Assembly: GCA_042854365.1 (NCBI GenBank)
Contig: AP031437.1
Span: 1,364,001-1,428,000 of the forward strand
Length of the DNA: 64,000 nucleotides
Direction of reading: 5' to 3'
Source of the DNA: Anaeromassilibacillus sp001305115
GTDB lineage: Bacteria; Bacillota; Clostridia; Oscillospirales; Acutalibacteraceae
Shown one piece after another: positions 59,510-64,000 of the stretch (its first letter is position 1; each line of letters opens with the position of its first letter). Made by a program: the position numbers and the translations under genes. The notes beneath the pieces are model-generated. The model was not told the origin of the DNA. It saw only the letters and a program-made list of their open reading frames with translations, and did no database searches.

Positions 59510-61900
59510 TTAAGAACGTAAGACTGCGCCAGCCTTTTCCAGCTCTGCCATGACTTTTTTCATGACATTGTTGGTCTGTTCGTCCGTTAAAGTGCTGTCG
59601 CTGGAACGCAGAACAATATTGAAAGCCACGCTTTTTTTGCCCGCCTCAATCTGTGCGCCTTTGTAAACGTCAAACAGCTTAATCTTTTCCAAAAGATTTC
59701 CAGCGCCGCGGACAATAGCCCGTTCCAACTCCAGAACCGGGATAGAGTCTTCACACAGAAGGGCCAGGTCGCGCGTAACGGCTGGGAACTTCGGCAAGGG
59801 GGTATAGGTCTTGTCTGTTTTTGCATGGGCAAACATGAGGTCCACATCCAATGTAAAACAGTAGATCCGCCCGTCGATATCATAGCTTTCTGCCACTTCT
59901 GGGTGAATTTCGCCGATCACACCCAGGCGTTGCCCATCGATGGAGAGCACGGCGCAACGGCCGGGATGGTAGCTATATTCCTCACTGGAGGCAACAATAT
60001 CGTAATCCGTAACACAGAGCTTTTCCAAGAGCTGTTCAGCCATGCCCTTGATGGTGAAGAAATCGGCATCGCTGCCATACATGCCTACCACCAGGGTGGA
60101 TTTCTCCTCCGGAAGCGAATCCTCGGTGGTGGGGATATATTCGCTGGCCAATTCAAAGAGGCATGCAGCCTCATTGCGATTGTTGTAGTTGCGCGAGAGG
60201 ACTTCCAACATGGACGGCAATGCGACTGTGCGCATGATGCTGGTATCCTCGCCAAGCGGATTAGAAATGACAATGGACTTGCGCAGTGGATCATCTGCGG
60301 GCATACGAATTTTGTCGTAATATTTGGGACTGATGAAGGAATACGTCATGATCTCGCTGGCGCCCAGTGCAAACATGGTATTGCTGATCGTGGAAAGGAA
60401 CTTTTGACGCGGCGTGTATTTTCCCTGTGCACCACCGTCCAAGGAGGTGCCGGGGACCTTATTATAGCCATAGAAGCGTACAATTTCTTCTGCAATATCC
60501 GCCTTATGCGCAAGATCGGGCCGGAAGGTGGGAATCAGAATATCTTTGCCGTCAAACTGGCAGTCAAGTTTGGTTAAAATCGCCTTCATTGCGTCTTCAG
60601 AAAGATCGGTGTCCAGGAAACGATTGATCCAATCCACGTCCAGATGAATTCTATGGCGCTCGCTGGAGGAGTGGTCATCTACGATGACCCCATCCATCAC
60701 ATCGCCGGCATCAAGAAGCTCGACGAGTTCGCAGGCACGCTCAAGTGCCGGCAGGCAGTTGTTGGGGTCCAATCCCTTTTCATAACGTGCAGATGCATCG
60801 GTACGCATGCCCTGGTCGCGCGCTGTGGTGCGGACAGAAGCGCCGTTGAAGCAAGCCGACTCAAAAACGATCGTCGTGGTGTCATCCATGATGCCACTGT
60901 ATTCGCCTCCCATAACGCCTGCAATGGCAATTGGCTTGTGTGCATCTGCAATGACAAGTTGCTTTTCGGTAAGGGTACGGTCAACGCCATCCAGGGTCGT
61001 GATCGTCTCACCTGCCTTTGCACGGCGTACACGGATGGTCGCTTCATCCACATAGCGCAGGTCAAACGCGTGCATTGGCTGACCATATTCCAGCATCACG
61101 TAATTCGTGATATCGACAATGTTGTTGATGGGGCGAACACCCATTGCCCGCAGACGCTCACGCATCCAGCGGGGAGAAGGTTTTACCCGCACATTTTTGA
61201 CCACTTTAGCGGAGTAGATATAACACAGGTTCGGTTCTTCCACTTTGACATCCAAAAGCGGAGTGCAGTCACCATGGCCACCTTTGACCACCGGTGTGTG
61301 CAGCTGCAACTCTTTGCCAAAGGTTGCGGCTGCTTCGCGCGCCAGACCGATCACAGAGAAACAGTCCGGGCGGTTGGAAGTGATTTCAAATTCGACCTTT
61401 GTGTCGTCGAAACCGATTGCCTGGCAAACCGGCATCCCGAGGGTATGGTCACAGTCGTCGCCCAATACAAAGATACCGTCCTCAATGGCATTCGGAAAAT
61501 CGTGCTGTGTCAACCCTAGCTCACCCAGAGAGCAGAGCATACCGTTGCTTTCTACGCCGCGCAGCTTGCCCTTTTTGATTTTTTTCCCGCCCGGCAGGAG
61601 AGAGTTGTGCAGTGCCACCGGGACAAAATCCTGTTCCTGTAAATTCTGTGCACCGGTGACAATTTGCAGCGGTTCTCCTGTACCCACGTCGATCTGACAG
61701 ATCCAAAGGTGATCGGAGTCCGGATGCTTTTCCAGTTTGAGAACCTGACCAACCACGACATTCTCAATTTCGCTGCCTTCTTTTTCCCAGCCTTCTACCT
61801 TAGAACCGCTCATTGTGATTGCTTCTGTGAATGCACGCATGGGCATTTCATCGAGCGTTACAAATTCTTTCAGCCATCTCATCGAAAGATTCATCGTCAT
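59510..61900 (-). CDS. pheT: Phenylalanine-tRNA ligase beta subunit
   Basis: 796 residues, the bacterial length. Domains: tRNA-binding EMAPII-like region about 40-150 (VVVGQVLKLEKHPDSDHLWI), B3/B4 editing domain about 210-390, B5 with a HxxDIAEEIVRFYGYNKV-like metal segment, the catalytic-like core, and a C-terminal FDX-ACB domain ending in LTDEQTNNVMKKVM. It forms the alpha2-beta2 enzyme with PheS; the start lies 31 bp behind the pheS stop. The ribosome binding site is weak, so coupling is likely. Confidence 0.97.
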   Translation of the reverse strand: MTMNLSMRWLKEFVTLDEMPMRAFTEAITMSGSKVEGWEKEGSEIENVVVGQVLKLEKHPDSDHLWICQIDVGTGEPLQIVTGAQNLQEQDFVPVALHNSLLPGGKKIKKGKLRGVESNGMLCSLGELGLTQHDFPNAIEDGIFVLGDDCDHTLGMPVCQAIGFDDTKVEFEITSNRPDCFSVIGLAREAAATFGKELQLHTPVVKGGHGDCTPLLDVKVEEPNLCYIYSAKVVKNVRVKPSPRWMRERLRAMGVRPINNIVDITNYVMLEYGQPMHAFDLRYVDEATIRVRRAKAGETITTLDGVDRTLTEKQLVIADAHKPIAIAGVMGGEYSGIMDDTTTIVFESACFNGASVRTTARDQGMRTDASARYEKGLDPNNCLPALERACELVELLDAGDVMDGVIVDDHSSSERHRIHLDVDWINRFLDTDLSEDAMKAILTKLDCQFDGKDILIPTFRPDLAHKADIAEEIVRFYGYNKVPGTSLDGGAQGKYTPRQKFLSTISNTMFALGASEIMTYSFISPKYYDKIRMPADDPLRKSIVISNPLGEDTSIMRTVALPSMLEVLSRNYNNRNEAACLFELASEYIPTTEDSLPEEKSTLVVGMYGSDADFFTIKGMAEQLLEKLCVTDYDIVASSEEYSYHPGRCAVLSIDGQRLGVIGEIHPEVAESYDIDGRIYCFTLDVDLMFAHAKTDKTYTPLPKFPAVTRDLALLCEDSIPVLELERAIVRGAGNLLEKIKLFDVYKGAQIEAGKKSVAFNIVLRSSDSTLTDEQTNNVMKKVMAELEKAGAVLRS

Positions 61901-61931
61901 TTACCACGCTTTCTATATCATCATCTAGTCA

Positions 61932-62954
61932 TCAACCGAACTGCTTGAGGAACCGTACGTCGTTCTCATAGAACAGGCGCAGGTCGTCGATGTTATAACG
62001 CCGCATCACGACGCGTTCCAAACCCATTCCAAGGGCGAAACCGCTATAAATCTCCGGATCGATATCGCAATTGGAGAGCACCTTTGGATGCACCATGCCG
62101 CAGCCGAGAATTTCAATCCAACCTTCTCCTTTGCAGAGACGGCACCCCTCTCCATGGCAGTTGAAGCACTGCACGTCCACTTCGGCACTCGGTTCCGTGA
62201 ATGGGAAGTGGTGTGGACGGAAACGGACAACCGAGTCTTCTCCGTACAGACGTTTTACAAAGGTCTCAAGAGTTCCCTTCAGATCTGCAAAGGTAATCCC
62301 TTTGTCCACTACGAGGCCCTCGATCTGATGGAAAAGAGGGGAGTGGGTTGCATCCACCGCATCCGAGCGATACACACGTCCGGGAGAGATGATGCGGATC
62401 GGCGGCTTTTGTTTTTCCATAACACGCACCTGTACCGGGGAAGTCTGGGTGCGCAGGACGATGTTTTCATTGATATAGAAGGTATCCTGCGTGTCACGCG
62501 CCGGATGGTCCTTTGGAATATTCAACGCTTCAAAATTATAGTAATCGTATTCGACTTCGGGGCCCTCTACAATGTCAAATCCCATACCCACGAAGATTTC
62601 CTTAATCTCATCCAGGACAATGGAGAGCGGATGTTTGACGCCCAATGTGCGGTGTTTGCCCGGCAGAGTGACATCGATACGCTCCTCTTCCAGACGCTTC
62701 TGAGTCGCTTGCGCCTTTAATTCCGCTGCGCGTTTGGTCAAATCGTCTTCGATAAAGGCACGGACTTTGTTGGCCAATTCACCGATGACGGGACGTTCTT
62801 CAGGAGAGAGTTTGCCCATCTGTTTGAGGATAGCAGTTACCTCGCCTTTTTTTCCAAGGTACTTGACGCGCAGGCTCTCCAGTGCTTGAGCATCGCTTGC
62901 TTCCGCCAGTTCCTGCGCGGCATTTGCGCGGATTTCCTCCAGCTTCTGCTTCAT
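61932..62954 (-). CDS. pheS: Phenylalanine-tRNA ligase alpha subunit
   Basis: 340 residues. N-terminal coiled coil about 1-85 for tRNA-Phe, then the class II core: motif 2 region SPGRVYRSDAVDATHSPLFH and QIEGLVVDKGITFADLKG, motif 3 GFALGMGLERVVMRRYNIDD. A Cys-rich insert (CFNCHGEGCRLCKGEGW) is present as in many Firmicute PheS. Start 62954 (MKQKLEEI) follows AAAGGAATG; the frame to 63023 enters the T-box terminator. Confidence 0.97.
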   Translation of the reverse strand: MKQKLEEIRANAAQELAEASDAQALESLRVKYLGKKGEVTAILKQMGKLSPEERPVIGELANKVRAFIEDDLTKRAAELKAQATQKRLEEERIDVTLPGKHRTLGVKHPLSIVLDEIKEIFVGMGFDIVEGPEVEYDYYNFEALNIPKDHPARDTQDTFYINENIVLRTQTSPVQVRVMEKQKPPIRIISPGRVYRSDAVDATHSPLFHQIEGLVVDKGITFADLKGTLETFVKRLYGEDSVVRFRPHHFPFTEPSAEVDVQCFNCHGEGCRLCKGEGWIEILGCGMVHPKVLSNCDIDPEIYSGFALGMGLERVVMRRYNIDDLRLFYENDVRFLKQFG

Positions 62955-63005
62955 TGCGTAATCATTCCTTTCAAAACGATAAAGTATTGGGACGATAAAC
63001 AAAAA

Positions 63006-63257
63006 GCCTTCGTCCCTCTTCAATAAAGGGACGAAGGCGTAAAACGCTCCGCGGTACCACCCTGATTCACACCGTTTTCGTGCGGTGTGCAGCTTTTTGA
63101 CCGATAACGGGGTCCACCGTCGCGGCCTACCAGAACTCCTTCAACCGCGCCGCTCCAAAGGGAACTTCTCTTTTCTCATGCACAAGCACGCTTACAGCCG
63201 GTGGCGCGCCCTCTCTGTCTGCTGGGGGAAAAGCTACTTTCCTTTTTCCTTGCGTTA
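63006..63257 (-). promoter_or_regulatory. T-box leader of pheST (Phe)
   Basis: Minus-strand AGGGTGGTACCGCG (about 63050-63063) is a consensus T-box. The terminator stem GCCTTCGTCCCT/AGGGACGAAGGC with a TTTTTG tail lies at 63006-63038. A TTC triplet at 63133-63135 in GGAGTTCTGG fits a phenylalanine specifier. Uncharged tRNA-Phe would raise pheST expression. Confidence 0.92.
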
Positions 63258-63263
63258 TTTTTT

Positions 63264-63292
63264 AATATAGCATCTTTTTTGAAAAAATACAA
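63264..63292 (-). promoter_or_regulatory. Promoter of pheST
   Basis: TTGTAT, 17-bp spacer, TATATT on the minus strand; the start near 63257 gives the whole T-box leader. Confidence 0.75.
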
Positions 63293-63319
63293 GCTTTTTT
63301 GTGGAATTTTCAGCGCTTC

Positions 63320-64000
63320 TTATTCTGGACATGGCCCGGTCGATTCCCGAATAATCAGCTCTGGGCGCAAAAGAAGCTTGCCAATACTGACCCCTCCGAT
63401 GAGTTCCTCTAAAAGCATAAACGCGCTTTTACCAAGAGAGACCCGATCTTGCCGGATCGTGGTGAGGGCTGGACACAGATGTTGCGCAATGGGTAAATCG
63501 TCAAATCCGGTGACACTGACATCTTCCGGCACACGTTTTCCAAGGCGCTTCAGTTCCGCAATCACCCCGGACGCGATTAAGTCGCTGGCACAGACAATCG
63601 CGGTTGCTCCTTGTTCGAGAAAATGGGCGACATGCTGTTTGGCGCAGTCTGCGACGAACCATCCATTTTGTACGAGAGAAGGGTCTACTGTCAGTTTATG
63701 GCGTTCCATCGATTCTAGGAAGGCCTCCTGCCGCTCTTGTGTAACCATACTGTTCTTGGCACCGTTTAGAAGTGCGATACGCTTATGTCCACCAGCTGCC
63801 AAAAGGCGGACAGCCAACTCGATTCCCTCGTAGCCATCCGTACCAACACTTCCCACATGCCGGTTTTGGATGATGTTGTCGAAGAGGACTGTCGGAACGC
63901 TGGTTTTATGGATCTGTGAGATGTAATCATCATGTAGGGCGAATCCGAGCAAAAAGGCGCCGCTGAAACCATTTTTTAGCATGAAGGAGTCATATTTTTC
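63320..64000 (-). CDS. LacI/PurR-family transcriptional regulator (5' end outside window)
   Basis: 227 codons reach the window edge in frame, so only the C-terminal two thirds are present and the helix-turn-helix is missing. Periplasmic-binding-protein-like effector domain: VPTVLFDNIIQ, VGTDGYEGIELAVRLLAAGGHKRIALLNG, DLIASGVIAELKRLGKRVPEDVSVTGFDD and the end ELIIRESTGPCPE. Probably controls sugar genes outside the window. An internal ATG at 63982 is not the start. pheST follows on the same strand with its own promoter. Confidence 0.9.
   Translation of the reverse strand, partial: EKYDSFMLKNGFSGAFLLGFALHDDYISQIHKTSVPTVLFDNIIQNRHVGSVGTDGYEGIELAVRLLAAGGHKRIALLNGAKNSMVTQERQEAFLESMERHKLTVDPSLVQNGWFVADCAKQHVAHFLEQGATAIVCASDLIASGVIAELKRLGKRVPEDVSVTGFDDLPIAQHLCPALTTIRQDRVSLGKSAFMLLEELIGGVSIGKLLLRPELIIRESTGPCPE

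Noticed and set aside
1..64000. CRISPR arrays, tRNA or rRNA genes, prophage, complete IS
   Set aside because: No spaced direct repeats, no TTCGAATCC-type tRNA arms in cloverleaf context, no phage or transposase proteins were seen on either strand.

Overview
The window comes from a low-to-medium GC, anaerobic, spore-forming Firmicute, most likely a butyrate-producing clostridium of the Oscillospiraceae/Ruminococcaceae type. The support is: a complete acetyl-CoA to butyryl-CoA operon with bifurcating-type EtfBA, the spore maturation genes spmA/spmB, T-box leaders ahead of trp and pheST, the scr-dnaX-ebfC-recR synteny, IreB, YesM/YesN-type two-component genes, strong AAAGGAGG ribosome binding sites and several TTG starts. 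No rRNA, tRNA, CRISPR array, prophage or complete insertion sequence was seen. I cannot name the species.

Layout. 1-3.3 kb: aspartate-family amino acid genes (hom cut by the window edge, thrB, lysC). 3.4-6.6 kb: glgB and convergent asnA. 6.7-13.2 kb: a 55-residue orphan ORF, then the butyrate operon thl-crt-hbd-bcd-etfB-etfA behind a sigma-A promoter whose -10 is overlapped by a Rex-like site. 13.4-22.9 kb: a GNAT protein, a YesM/YesN-type two-component system, a divergent lipoprotein solute-binding protein without permeases, and a large secreted GH13 amylase with surface modules. 23.2-26.6 kb: AbrB-type regulator, spmA, spmB, feoB. 26.6-33.4 kb: YhfC-type membrane protease, SRP RNA, dnaX-ebfC-recR, an ECF sigma/anti-sigma pair, a Crp/Fnr regulator and thioredoxin. 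33.6-41.8 kb (minus strand): T-box-controlled trpE-trpGD-trpC-trpF-trpB-trpA followed by cobI and a small metallopeptidase. 41.8-49.2 kb: cysteine hydrolase, nth, traX, glyA, rarA, flavin reductase-rubredoxin, NCS2 permease. 49.4-58.5 kb: lipoprotein, threonine aldolase, YaiI-like protein, two MATE pumps (the second in a MerR divergon), a FAD oxidoreductase and a two-domain P-loop protein with a degenerate first half. 58.6-64 kb: a conserved hypothetical, ireB, pheT, pheS with its T-box, and the C-terminal part of a LacI-type regulator.

Most notable: (1) three copies of a ~130-bp non-coding element (5397, 13210, 45324) built of two imperfect hairpins with matching outer ends, each placed just after a stop codon; it is a MITE or REP-doublet and also creates false N-termini in gene calls; (2) the control region of the two-component/binding-protein/amylase locus, which holds a perfect 20-bp palindrome, a second 18-bp palindrome and an activator-dependent-looking promoter, next to a binding protein with no transporter; (3) a Rex-like operator on the butyrate promoter; (4) a MerR-type 19-bp-spacer promoter with an internal palindrome; (5) a duplicated P-loop protein that has lost its first Walker A; (6) TrpA with Glu where the classic catalytic Asp60 lies.
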